Shown here piece by piece: positions 20,914 to 32,600 of a DNA stretch of 64,000 bases. Each line of letters opens with the position of its first letter. The first letter of the stretch is position 1. The position numbers were made by a program, and so were the translations under genes. The stretch is taken from assembly GCA_001510575.1 (NCBI GenBank), contig LNGK01000008.1, positions 5,280,981-5,344,980 of the forward strand. Direction: 5' to 3'. A model generated the notes under the pieces. That model was not told where the DNA came from. It made no database searches and saw nothing but the letters and a program-made list of their open reading frames with translations. This DNA is from Knoxdaviesia capensis. Its lineage: Eukaryota; Ascomycota; Sordariomycetes; Microascales; Gondwanamycetaceae.

Positions 20914-23704
20914 TATAGAAAGCCCCGGGTGGGAAACGAGAAGTACAGAAGCAGTATGTGTGTGTTAAGCAGGGAGACGTTATGTGCGGTGAGGCGCAAA
21001 CAATGACGGATGAGAACGAAGTTATCACGAGGGGTGTTTGCGGGTATGTTTTTTTTTTCGATGATAAGACGGAAGGCTTGGTTTCGAGTTAGGCACAGAT
21101 GGAGAATAGTGCCAATTAAAACAGAGTGGTATATTTTCGAGGGCTCAACAGTGGCCGGGGGGGGTTGAAGTGAGGCGGAAGAGGCGGTATCAAATCGAGG
21201 AGGGGGATAAGACACGAGGAAAACGGCTGAAGAAACTCAACAGTCTATGGTGGTCAGCGGAAAGAAAACAACGATCAGAAGAGATTTCAAGAGAACAGAA
21301 ATAAAAGATGAAGAATAAAAGGAGAAAAATGCCCTACCTTTTAGCGAGATTTAGGATGACGACTGTTGTATCCGTAGATGAAGAAAGGCGATCCAGGCAA
21401 AAACCACAAGTTGGAAGAGTCCGCGTAAGAGATGAAGCACACACAAAATTTGGGTTTGGCTGACGTTTAGCTTGGTTGCTGGGGGCCAATAGTCTTCATA
21501 CGGTGTCAGCCACCTTGACAGCTGGCGCCACATTCGACGATTGGGTCTGGATCCCAGCCTGATGAACTTTTTACATGAGGTTTATGCTCTATCTGGCACA
21601 TAGGCCAGCTTTCCTGCTTCCATGTGATAAGACCAGCCAGATGTGGCTGAGGCATACAAAGGTCTCCGGAGCGAAGGTCAGAAACTCGGAAATCGGGGGC
21701 GAGGGCTGCCTCCCTGGAGATCTTCGACTAACCACAGACTCTTAGGGCCTCTCTCAGGGCTCGCAGCCCAACAGATTCCAACAGGCAGCAAAATATACCC
21801 AGGTCCCATCATCGCCGCTCACGTCGGGTTCCACCGATGTACGTGTACCGCATACGTAGTGTGGAAGCTATGTGATCGCAAGGCACATGCAGTATGAATA
21901 ATTTATGAGCTCTTAGCAGCACAGCGGCCCCCATTCTTCAAGTCTCCAGGAACCACGATCACGGTCGCATTCCAGCCGTCAGTCAAGCTGCTGTCGTTGG
22001 TCCCGCTCGATTCTCCGGGGATTCGTCGGTTGGTCACTCGCTGATTATCGTGGCTGTGCGACGAAGGGAAACGGGCGGTATCCATATCTCTACGAGGAGT
22101 CCATCGTTCCGTGTAGCTCCGCAATGTTTCTTGCTCAACCCTACTCCCCTATCAGGCGGAGCTAGCTTCTCTCTATCTAATCTTTCCTGCTTCTCCTCAT
22201 GCTTTCATGGCCCACTGTCATGATAAAGCCCAGGTGTAGAATGTCACAGTATAGCCAGCTGTGCTATACCTCCCTAATCTTGCAACTCTGTCTAGATGGT
22301 CTCTGCCGTTGCGAGCCCTATAGCCACGGACGAGGACGTTGGCTGGCGATCAGGTGCGTTGTTACCCAGCCACATCGTCCCCGGGATCCCTACAGCCACA
22401 GATCTCGTAGGTATCTGTCCCATGAAGCGCTCGACCTTCACCCGAACAAGCTTGCTTACAGAGAGGGCAGTGTGGGATTACAGCACCCGTTAAACATCTA
22501 CACCGCACTTGAAGAGGGGTTGGCCATATGAAGCAGTAAGTGAGTCCTCTTCAGCTGAATTTCTGAGTAGCCGATAACGATAAGGCCCCAGTCGTCATCT
22601 GTCAAATATATCTGTATCCTTCCCCCACCAGAATTAGGCGCCGAACAGCAGCCTTTGGTTGGGGTCCAGCGTCTAAGTACTTTATGCCGGTGACAAGTTT
22701 AAGTGCTGGCATCCCCAAATTCAGGCGCTCCTTCCCTAAGCTTGTTGTCCTCATCACATAGAGCTGCTTTCTGCTTAGTTAAACATCTCTCTCTGTCTTC
22801 ATTTGTCCTCTTTTTTTTATTCTGTCTTCGGCATCGTCATTCTTAACCTCATCATTCTCCCTCAGCGAAACTGCGTGTGTGTCTCTCTGTTCTCCCACAA
22901 CTTCGTCTGTTTTGTCGTCTTCATACTTTTTTCTGGTCCTTTCTGGTTCAACTCGCAGTTTTCTTTCCTCTGGACCCGTTTGTCACACATCTCGTTCTCC
23001 TATTTCTCTCCCTTGAGAAATCCACCTATATCTTCCTCTTTTTTGGCTATCACTTTTGGACTTCTCCCTCTGTGGACTTTTCTTATTCCTATATGTTCTG
23101 TCTGTCTCATCCTAAGGTCTCTATTTCATATTCTTCTTCATTTAGTCTCCTAGTGGCATATCTCTTCGCCTAAGAGTTTGTCTCCTGCAAGCAATAATAG
23201 ACATCACTTCTTTTCTATGTGCCTCTAAGTCCACCCACCAAAGCACGACCTGGCTATATAGCCAGAAGATATATTCACAGCCTCTATATTACTTGCATAG
23301 ACGTCTCTTAATTATCTGGATGCTCAAGTTTGTGGTATGTTCGTCTTCTTGCTTCCTATATCGGAGGTATATCGTCAGATATTAGCACATCCCTTTGTCA
23401 TGTGCCTGTTTTCAATGCCTTCTTCTAGGTTTTTTCTTTTGTTATCACAGTCACCCACCCTCTTTGCGTTGCTTGACTTTTGTTCTTGTTTCTTTCTTTT
23501 TCCCTTTTCTCTAGTTTCCCTCTCTGTTTTTTTTTGCTTTTGTACACCTTCCTCTCTCTCCTCTACCTTTACGTCAACATCTAACCCTTTCCCTATCGGT
23601 CTCCATAGGTCGTCCCATGAACTGTCATTAGTCCATTCCTTACCTCTCGTGATCTACCTGTCTCCCGCGGGTGTCATTCCCGCAATCTCATCGACCTGGA
23701 CATC
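20914..23704. other. Divergent 2.8 kb region between VPS1 and GID7
   Basis: The VPS1 side holds its promoter. From about 22780 to 23640 the plus strand is strongly T/C-rich, which looks like a long 5' leader of the GID7 gene, possibly containing a 5' intron. One possible donor (gtatgttcg) follows ATGCTCAAGTTTGTG at 23321-23335. A short ORF at 22296-22493 has no recognisable family. I see no convincing gene. Confidence 0.45.
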
Positions 23705-26052
23705 TTGTCGGATTCCGATATCCCTTCACCGGCATCCAGCGTCGGGTCGTTCCGCGACTCCGCCATAATCTCCGGTCGGCCTTCGACGACTCGCCGCCCA
23801 GAGCCCGCCACCACCTCTGCAGCCCGACCAGTGTCCGCCAGCATAGCGAGCTCGGCCGACCACACATCGTATCCAGACCTTGGCCCTGTGCGCGGCTCCT
23901 CCAACCGCCCCCGGCGTCCCCCTGCCGGGCTCAACTCCCCACGGACTGTCGACCAAGCCTCTCGTCCTTCCAACGCCGCCTCCGTTCCGCAACAGCAAGT
24001 TCTAGGCCGGAGGCGCCGACCCCCCTCCGAAGCCACAAGCTCCGTTAGCAATCCCACAACCAGTAGCCTCGCCTCCGAGCCTGCCGCAAAGCGCCCCCGT
24101 ACCCGCTCTCGCATCATGTTCGCCACTGGAGACGAGGCTGCAGTCTCAGGCGCAGCCGGAGCATACTCCAACGGTTCGGCTTCGAACAACTCCCATAACA
24201 ATGGATCTGTGAACGGAAATAACGGCGCGGGCACCTCCGGTCGAAATGGAACCCTCAAAATCTCCGGCATAATCAACGGCTCAACACCGCCCGGCAAGCA
24301 GCCTGTTCACGGCCCGTATCAGTACTATGGACACAGCACGGAAGAAGTCACGCGGATGATGATCCAAGCTCTGGCCGACCTCGGCCATCCCTCGATCGCG
24401 GAACAGTTGGGTCGTGAAAGCGGATTCGAACTGGAGACCCCTGCCGTGGCCGCATTCCGAGAGTCCATCCTGCGGGGATCATGGGCCGAAGCCGAACAGC
24501 TACTCGCGGCGTCTTCGAAAGCTGAGGGACAGTTTAATGGCGGCAACGGTCTCATCCTTACCGCTAGCGCCAACCAAGATCATATGCTTCTCTCTATCCG
24601 ACAACAAAAGTTTCTCGAGCTTCTAGAACGACGCGAGACCGGTCAGGCGCTTAGTGTTCTACGCAACGAGCTGACGCCTCTACTAGAGGGAAGCCCACAT
24701 ACTCAGGCCAACCTCTCTGGGATGCTGATGTGTGGGTCTTTGGACGAGCTCAAGACCAAAGCCAACTGGGACGGCTCCCAGGGGTCCTCCAGAAGACGTC
24801 TTCTCGGTCACCTTTCACGCTCCATATCACCGTCTGTTCTCCTCCCCGAGGCCAGACTGGCCAGCCTTCTAAGTCAATTTAAGCAGAACCAGATAAATCT
24901 GTGCCTGTTTCACACTGACCCCAGTGCAAGCTCGCTATATGTTGACCACCAATGTGACCGGAACAAGTTTCCCTCTGAAGTGGTGCTGAATCTTACCGAA
25001 AGCATTGGCAACGAGGTGTGGCAAGTCAAGTTTTCCAACGACGGAACGCGGCTGGCTGCTTGTGGAAGTGGTGAGAATGTCATCATTTACAGTGTTCCAG
25101 ACTTTGAAGTTCTCCACATGCTCAACACCCATCGATATGGCGTGGGAAATGTGTCATGGAGTCCCGACGATTCCCTGCTTGTGACATGCGCTAGAGACAA
25201 GTTTGGCCGCATCTGGGATACTGAGTCGGGTAAGCTGCTGCATACTCTCCCCGAGTTGAGTGAGGCGGTTTCCAGCTGTGTCTGGGCGTCCAATAGCCAG
25301 TCCTTTGTTCTAGGCAGTCTGGACAGTGACCACGGGCTCCGAACATACTCAGCCGATGGTATCCTCGAACATGAATGGGCCAAAGGACACCGTGTGCAGG
25401 ACATGTGCGGATCACTTGACGGCCAGTGGATCGTGGCAGTCAGCGAATTAGGCCATATCTACGTGTACAACCAGGCGACGCGGATGCGGGACTTTGAAAT
25501 CCATGCCGAGACGCCTGTCACCTCGGTGACGATGAGCCGGGACTCCCGCCATTTGCTCATCAACCGCCAGGACGGAGAGACGCAGCTGCTTGACCTGGAG
25601 AAACGCGGCCAGGTGACACAGAAGTACTCTGGCCACCAGGGCGGCAAGTGCCTCATCCGAGGCTCGCTTGGCGGTGCAAACGAAGCGTATGTCGTCAGCG
25701 GTAGCAACGACGGAAGTGTGTTCGTCTGGCACAAGCACAGCGGTGCGCGGGTGCTTAATCTCATCGCCCACTCGCTGATGTGCAACTCGGTGGCGTGGTC
25801 GCCGACGGATCCGACTTTGTTTGTGTCTTGTGGTGATGATGGTGTTGTCAAGATGTAAGTTGCTCACACTACTTATTTGGACATGTCCCATTTCCTTCTC
25901 CAGTCTTCTTCGCTCATACTAACAACCGTTCTTCTCTACTTCCCCTTCATAGTTGGTCGAACATGGCGCGTCGTGACGAGCTGAACAAATCGAGCAGTTC
26001 GCGCAGCGCAAAGGTCTCATCCAGCTCTCGATCGTCGGATGTCGATCTTTGA
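23705..26052 (+). CDS. GID7: GID7/WDR26-like CTLH-WD40 subunit of the GID ubiquitin ligase (5' end unresolved)
   Basis: This is a predicted subunit of the GID/CTLH E3 ligase, which degrades gluconeogenic enzymes after glucose addition and has wider roles in development. The reading frame 23705-25854 plus exon 25953-26052 (98-nt intron, GTAAGT...CATAG) gives up to 749 residues. After a disordered Ser/Pro/Arg-rich N-terminus with a KRPRTRSR nuclear-localisation-like patch come a LisH-like helix pair (STEEVTRMMIQALADLG), a CTLH segment (AAFRESILRGSWAEAEQLL) and WD40 repeats to the end (VSWSPDDSLLVTCARD, VSGSNDGSVFVWHKHSG, VAWSPTDPTLFVSCGDDG). Oddly, the frame has no ATG before codon 138 (24116), although the preceding 137 codons look coding. 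Position 23705 is TTG and the in-frame stop upstream lies near 23615. The true start may be a non-AUG codon or an upstream exon. Confidence 0.85.
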
Positions 26053-28004
26053 GTTTGTCTGAACGGCACTCCAACCGTTTTTTTCCTTCTTCTTTTGCAA
26101 ACTGGATGGCATGTGTTTTGTTGACGGGACTGAAGCCATTTTCTTTTGGTTTCTCTACATCCAGTTGTTTAGTTTCTCTCTTTTCGTTTTGCTTCCGGTT
26201 TCTCAGTGAATATCTTCTCTCCACTTGCATGTTTTCGCTTTCTTATGTATGTTGGCTGGACGGCGTTTCAGGTAGTTCTTTTGACCCAGTTGCTGCTTGA
26301 ACAAGCTTTTACCTATCTTACTTCTTTCTGTTTCTGTCCATACACACGGGGACAATGGACATGAAGCGGGGATGGGACGGAGAGCGAGGTCGAAGTCATC
26401 GTGCACACTGGTGGCTCCCCTCTTTTTCTGTGGCATTTCGTTCGTGTTGCCACCAGTCGTGTCTGTAGATGAATTTGGAAGATTCTCTCTTCTCCATTCT
26501 TCTTTCTTTTCTCTGTGGTCTGCTGTTTATGAGTTAGTTCCTTCCCGGCTACCGATCAAGTCCATCTTCGTCGTTCTGGGCCATGTACTTCTTACTGGCT
26601 GGTGAGTCCGGGTGGCACCAGTCAGCGTTTGACGGCTCAAACCGCCGTCAATCAGACTCGGCGTTTAGCGTTTGTCCCGGATGCAAGCCATAGTTCACCT
26701 GCCTCTTCGATAGTGAATCTATCTACGTGCGAGCCGGATCCCGAGCCGGAACCTTTCTGACAGGCTGGTCAGACTTTGATGGGCACAGATGAGATCGATT
26801 GCATCGGCGCCTTCAATGCTTTTTTACTCTGTTTGTGGTATTCCACTCTACTTGCTCTTCTACAGATCTTTTTGAATAGTCTGGTATCCCCAGCTACTCA
26901 TAATTTCTCCGTTCCTGTCTCTAATTCTCTCTGTGCTTGCTTTTTCACTGTTCTCCTTAGATAGCTTATGTAGCTAAGACAAGCGATGCAGATGTCGCGT
27001 CTCCACCATGAACTTGCTCATTACTCTATTTCTACCAACTGCTCCGTTTATGATGGAACCTTTGTGATGTGTTGTACTGTAGTCCTGTAGGAGCGTATCG
27101 AGTATAGGCGGGTTCGCATGTCCACGGTGTGGCGTGTGCCATCCCGGATAGGCTTAAAGGTGAGCCCGCGAGGCACAGCTGAAACAGAGAGATACCGGTT
27201 GTGTCTTTCTCAGCGCCCGTTCTGTAGTTTGTAGTAAGGTAGCTCTGAATGCTTTTCTGTTCATTACTGGGTGCATGCGTCGAGCTGCATATCCGTTAGG
27301 GTTAGGGTGTGATATCCTCACAACCCCAGCACAGCAAGAACCACAACCATATTCCGTACTCTGAGAGCTGAAGAGAACAGCCGCAAGTCTCTCACCTTCT
27401 GCCGGATCTCGCTAAATTGGTTTCTCGATAGTCAGATGGTCAGATGAACTACTAAGGCACAGCAACATCCGGGTTCACTGTTGGGGGGGGGGGGATGGGG
27501 GGTTGGCTCTGATCTGTTGAGGTAATGAGGTTGTGATGTTGCAGTTGAGAGAGATTGGACACAGACAGAATTCTTTCGAATGCAATTTTACAATATTTGC
27601 AATGCAAAGAGTGGTCTCAGCGTGGGCTATAGTTTCACATCAAACTGGAGGTAGCATTCTTTTGAGAAACTGGAGATAATTTTGATAGATCTGAATCAGA
27701 AAAACAACGCTGGGTATAAGAAAATATAGGTCTGTCAACTCTCTCTCCCCTATTCTCCAATATATCACACATACCACACCCACAAACACGCCTGAAATCT
27801 CATCCATTCCTCAATACTTCGCTCGCTTCCCCTTTCATAATTCCTTCTCGTCAATCGGTTCTCTGTGCCTCTTATTGGCATAGGGCCGTGCAAGATACGA
27901 AATAGTAGTGTGGGGGAAAGTCCATTTTGCGTGATCCAAAAACGCTTTTTTCTTTTGTTTTTTTTTTGTTTTTTTTTTGTTTCTGTGATTGATCGAGTCC
28001 TCTG
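26053..28004. other. Convergent 2 kb gap between GID7 and the deaminase-like gene
   Basis: Two 3' ends face each other over an unusually long gap. It contains two tandem TTAGGG units (27296-27307), a 12-G run (27483-27494) and T-runs near 27945-27980. There is no coding ORF with recognisable similarity. A CT-rich stretch around 27740-27850 resembles a leader, so an unrecognised transcript is possible. Confidence 0.45.
27296..27308 (+). repeat. Two tandem telomere-type TTAGGG units
   Basis: TTAGGGTTAGGGT is read directly. TTAGGG is the telomere repeat of most filamentous ascomycetes. Two units inside a chromosome arm between housekeeping genes are an interstitial telomere-like site or a Myb/TRF-factor binding site, not a chromosome end. 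Confidence 0.8.
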
Positions 28005-30227
28005 CTAACCCCGGGGTCCTTTAAGGCCGATACCCGATGCACATTGTCCCCTTTGCCCTTTTGTGTGACCGGGCTCTCTCTTTGAGTCCACCGACAATTT
28101 GCTGGAGGGACCTTCGAGGAGTTTGCAGACGCGGGACTGCATTTCGCAGCGGGCCACAAACAGCATGCGCAGGCCGACCTCCCGGGGCAACCACGGCGGC
28201 AGAGCGCAGGCGGACCACTGCATATTGCTGCCGAGAGTCAATGTGGGCTGGCAATGCGTGGTCCGGACGCCGTCGACGAGGACGTGGCAGGACGGGCAGC
28301 AGAGCCCCTTTGTGGTGGACATTATGCCGAACACGCGGTTGCGGAACAGGTCGGTGATGGAGTGGTGGGGCAGCAAGGACTCTTCGGCGGCGGACAGGAT
28401 CACGCCGGCGCCGACGTGCGAGCGGAGCCGGGCCAGGAAGTGCAGGCCCAGCAGCACGGTCTCGCAGTGGTAGAAGCTGTTGGCCGCCAGATCGGTCTTG
28501 GGGGTGGCGCTGAACTTGTTGGCCAGCGACGCCGAGATCAGGTTGAGCAGGAGGTCCCGGTCGGCCGAGGCCACCGGCTTGTTGCCAACACGCGCGGTGC
28601 GGAGGAACTTGCCCACGCTGTGCAGCACGCTGGAGAGCGTGGTGGGCTGGCTCTCACGCGGACCGGGCTTGACCTCCAGCACCGTCAGCCGGGCCTTGAA
28701 GATCCGCGCAGTCTCGTTCTTGAAGACTGGCGAGGTGCCGGGCTCTTTGGTGCGGTAGAAGCGCTGCATGGCCGTGTGGTGCGAGCACAGCAGGTTCAAG
28801 TAGGCCAGGGCGTATAGGCCCCAAGTTTCTTCCTTGTGGTTCATATTGAACAGCCAGGTCTCGGGGTAGTCGTCCGGACACACCGAGGCCCGCAGGTCCC
28901 AGCGTTTATCAGCGTCTTCCCGCGAGATCGACTCCTGCAGCTCGTCGTCCGAGTCCTCATCGCTCTTGGGCACCTCGGGACTCTGCAAGCATTGCGGGAG
29001 CTGCATCGAGTACACCTCGGCTCGCGTGCTGCTGATATGCAGACGGCGGCCGATCAACATCAGGTGCTCGCGGACCTCGCTCTGGTACACCCGCAGCAGC
29101 TTGGCCAGCAGGAACATGCTCTTGTTCATGTCCCACGCGGCGGTGCGCAGCCGGTGGGTTTTGGCTGGCTTTGTGTGCTTGCGACCGTGGGCGAGGAAAC
29201 TTGCCTGCTTCTCGTGCGACACCCTGCGGACATGCTCCAAAGTCTTGATGGCCTTCTCGACCTTGTTCATCAGCAGCCACAGGATTGCCTGCATGCGCCG
29301 GCCAGTCATCTCAGGCAACGTGCCGTCGGCACCGGTGTACTCAGCCACCGCCGGCTGCAGCTCAACCAGCACGGCGTCAACCCGGAAGTCGTCTCCGGCC
29401 TCCTCGAAGAACTCCCACAGGAACTCGGCCTGGGCGGCGTGCGAGCCGCTTCCGCGGCGGCGCGCGTACACCCGCTGCAGGGCACGGTCGTTGCAGCGGC
29501 GTGTAAGCACCGAGAAGAAGTTGCGCCAGTTGTGCGGGCTGGTGAGCAGGCGTGCGTTGATTTTGCCGACGCAGGTGATGGCCACGTACTCGCAGAAGTT
29601 GGCGGCGCATGAAGCAGTGTCCTGGTGCTGGATCAGGTCCAGCAGGTTGCGGCCGTGGGCGCCGCTGGTGATTTCTGAGATCAGGCGCGGGCGGCCGTTT
29701 ACCTTTTGAGTGAGGCCGACGTTGTCCAGGTAGTACTGGGCGGCGGTCTTCTCGCGCGGGAAGCAGGACTGGCTACCGACATGGGCTGCGGCTCTACGGT
29801 TGGAGGCTTTACGGGCGGCTTTAGCGTGCCGGACACGAGCCGGCGAGATCTCGCAGTGCTCGCGCGCGGTGCGGGGCCAGACTTCAGCGCAGGCGGCCTT
29901 GTGGACGAGCGAGCCGATGCGCGCGTAGTACGGGCTGATGTCCGGCTTGCTGGGGCGGCGGCTCTGCACCACGGCCACGTACTGCGAGCAGTCGGTGTCT
30001 ACAGCCGTGGTGGCTACGACTTCGTGGTGGCGCACCATCAGCTTGTTGAAGTGCGTGACGAACGAGTGTGCGGCGCCCTCGCGCGTGTACCAAGATCGGC
30101 AGGGCACCGGCTCAAGCTTGGGCTTGGTGGTGACCAGGTGGTTAGTGACTGCGAGGAACTGGGTCAGCGAGGCGTATTCCTCGAGTTCCTGGCGGGTGAG
30201 GAAGTTGGGCTCTGAAGTGGGCGCCAT
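28005..30227 (-). CDS. Large fungal protein with a putative OTT_1508-like deaminase domain
   Basis: This is a 740-residue intronless ORF. The N-terminal about 500 residues show no fold I can name. They contain basic stretches (RVRHAKAARKASNRRAA), WDMNKSMFLLAKLLR-like helices and an acidic linker (KSDEDSDDELQES, about 415-430). The C-terminal part carries the zinc-site pattern of the cytidine-deaminase superfamily: H587-C-E589 in YHCETVLLG and C644-x2-C647 in KGLCCPSCHVL. In known deaminases the histidine and two cysteines bind zinc and the glutamate shuttles protons. A fungal family of this kind (OTT_1508-like deaminases, PF14441) is large and mostly uncharacterised, with a similar HxE plus CCxxC arrangement near the C-terminus. 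The substrate is unknown (nucleotide, nucleic acid or other). The spacing of about 54 residues between the motifs is longer than usual, so zinc binding is inferred. The start ATG follows an A-rich leader. The upstream region is gene-free for 11.6 kb. Confidence 0.6.
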   Translation of the reverse strand: MAPTSEPNFLTRQELEEYASLTQFLAVTNHLVTTKPKLEPVPCRSWYTREGAAHSFVTHFNKLMVRHHEVVATTAVDTDCSQYVAVVQSRRPSKPDISPYYARIGSLVHKAACAEVWPRTAREHCEISPARVRHAKAARKASNRRAAAHVGSQSCFPREKTAAQYYLDNVGLTQKVNGRPRLISEITSGAHGRNLLDLIQHQDTASCAANFCEYVAITCVGKINARLLTSPHNWRNFFSVLTRRCNDRALQRVYARRRGSGSHAAQAEFLWEFFEEAGDDFRVDAVLVELQPAVAEYTGADGTLPEMTGRRMQAILWLLMNKVEKAIKTLEHVRRVSHEKQASFLAHGRKHTKPAKTHRLRTAAWDMNKSMFLLAKLLRVYQSEVREHLMLIGRRLHISSTRAEVYSMQLPQCLQSPEVPKSDEDSDDELQESISREDADKRWDLRASVCPDDYPETWLFNMNHKEETWGLYALAYLNLLCSHHTAMQRFYRTKEPGTSPVFKNETARIFKARLTVLEVKPGPRESQPTTLSSVLHSVGKFLRTARVGNKPVASADRDLLLNLISASLANKFSATPKTDLAANSFYHCETVLLGLHFLARLRSHVGAGVILSAAEESLLPHHSITDLFRNRVFGIMSTTKGLCCPSCHVLVDGVRTTHCQPTLTLGSNMQWSACALPPWLPREVGLRMLFVARCEMQSRVCKLLEGPSSKLSVDSKREPGHTKGQRGQCASGIGLKGPRG

Positions 30228-30756
30228 CTTTCTGTTTTTCTGTTGGGGGGCTGCTGTACGGTGGTTAGTATCGTGAAGAGAGTAAGGAAGTTAGGTTACG
30301 AGAAAGAAGAGGAATTCTCCAGAAGAGAAGTGTCCGCAAATCCTCGAAGTGCCTGGCTTTGCAATTTCTCGAAGGCCGGCAAGTCTTGGTGGATATTTGC
30401 TAATATCTTAGCTTGGAATTACGAAGATAGACGTGGTCGATGAAGCTGAGTCAGTCACGGAACCAGGTGAATGGAGGATTGAAAGGATGCAGAACAGAGG
30501 AAAGAAAAACATGGTATATGTCGGGGGGTCGGGTTCAATTTATAGGTTTCTGTCGACGTTTTGAAAGAGGGGAAGGCCGTTCTTGGGAAGAGGGCTGATG
30601 AGGTTATCACGGATGATTTGTACCAGATTACTAACTCGAGAGGGGTGAAGGTGCTCTACGCGGATCACGCGGACTCGAGAAGAGACTGTGAAATTGGCGC
30701 TTGATGAGGGGTTCATACGCTCAACGGCGCTTTGGTGACTAACAAACGTGGTGATT

Positions 30757-30776
30757 AACCCTAGAAATAAGGGTTA
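30757..30776. promoter_or_regulatory. Inverted telobox, AACCCTAG-AA-ATAAGGGTTA
   Basis: Two telomere-like words face each other within 20 bp, 530 bp upstream of the deaminase-like start. The same arrangement with two base differences occurs at 50016-50035 upstream of CSE1. It is probably a site for a dimeric Myb/TRF-like factor; function is inference. Confidence 0.55.
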
Positions 30777-32586
30777 TCTCTGCAGACTCTCTCTAACCTC
30801 CCACAGGCCTGGATGGACCGGTGACCAAAAGCAGAAGTACGACAAGAGAAGCAAGAAAGACGATCCTTCTGATCTTCCCGCCGTCTGAATTGTCCCCCCA
30901 AAAGTGTCTGTGTGTGTGCATATCAGGTACACATCGGGGCAAAAGCCTTTTTTTTCGGGCATGTGCATCGCGAGGGAAGCGAGAAGAGGGGGGGAACAAA
31001 AGAACATATCAAGTTGCCAAAACTGGGTTCAGCGGCACTGCAGAGGGTAGCCCACCGGCGTCCGTGCAGGATAGCTACCCTTCTCTTTTACTTTTCCTAC
31101 CCGTGCGAAACAATATAAGTGTCGGCATATCCAGAGAGCGTGTGCATCTGGAGGACGACATACTCTACAGCCAGCTTTACTACACACTCTCTGACCTTTG
31201 GTGATGCGCAAGTAGCGGCGTAGCAGTGATAGAGGGTTTGAGGAAGCGGCATACTCTACAGTAGATGAGGGAGGGAGGAGAGGGGAAGGCAATATCGAAG
31301 TACCACCGAGTGCGACTCTGTGCCACTGAAGATCTGGCATGGCATATCACAGATATATATGGCAGGCCATTAATAGCAGCGAGCTTCAAAGCAACAGGCC
31401 GTAGCTTCACTAACTTGTAAGCGGCTTGTCATCCAGATTGAGCGTAACACGTAGAGAACGATGATTTACTCGTTAACGGATTAGAAACAATCACATGGAT
31501 TGAGCGACTTTGCAACTATAGCATCGGTAATCAAGAGAGAGAGATATATCATGTATACAAAGGTCGAAAAGTATGAGAAGTGACAGTGCTACATACTTTG
31601 AAAGAAAGCTACGCTATGAGAGTTGGTTTGAACGATTGGCCGAAACGGGGAGATGAGAGTGTGTTTGTGCGTGTGCGTGTGTGTTGCAGTGACTTACATA
31701 CTCCGTATTGGATTGTATTACAGGTGCGGTGGCAGGGCCAGGAACAGGAATGGCCGGACAGACACGACCGGAGAGTGTGGAAGATGTGACGTGCCACGGG
31801 GAGGGACAAAGACAGAAGTGTTTGTGTGAATCATCCTGTCAATATGATGAGAGGGACGTGGGAAACCTCTTATCGCAAGTCCGCGGTTCCGCGCCGTACA
31901 TCGGGATCCGGGGAATATTCCCCTTAGAGACACACATACACACTCTGGGGGCCGGGTTATATCCTTTTTTTGCATGTAGTGTGTAGTGTGTATGCAGGTT
32001 CGCTCGATCATCTCTTATCTCCTCCCCTGACGCCCTCACCATCACGGCCAACGTCTTGTTCTTTCGCCACCGGATTAAACGCACTCTATGCTCTATCACT
32101 TCAGCATCATTGGCGTAGATACTGCTGCTACCCTACGTGACCAGAGAGAACTAACTAGTCACGCAGACCAAGGACAAAAGAAAAAGCAAGTGTTGCTCCG
32201 CTCGGTCCCCCGCCGTGAAGGAGCTGGTAATCGCAACACTAAGTAGCCTCAACATACTGCACACATTTTCTGGTTTCCTGTTCTCCCCGGACCTGCATAA
32301 GTGTACTATAGCCCTCCCCGTGCCCCATCAAAATCCCCGTTCGTTGTTTGGAGCGATGGCTTGTTATTCATGCACCAGTACCGTACCACCACCATGCAGA
32401 AAGAAGACTTACCAGAAGCAAGAGGGGGAAAAAAGAGGAAGGGGAAAAATAGTCAACAGGCGGCGGGATGGGGGAGATATGCCCGGGAAAACGTGGTGGT
32501 GATATGTAATAACACGCCTGTGTTAATGATTGCTGCATAGTCCGTGATTTTGATGCTTTTCACCAGCCAGCCAGTTTAGCGTGTGT

Positions 32587-32600
32587 CCTGCAGCTGCAGG
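32587..32600. repeat. Perfect 14-bp palindrome CCTGCAGCTGCAGG
   Basis: It is read directly inside the gene desert. No associated gene or known site is recognised. Confidence 0.6.

Noticed and set aside
27296..27308. Telomere or chromosome end
   Set aside because: Only two units are present, flanked on both sides by housekeeping genes, so this is interstitial.
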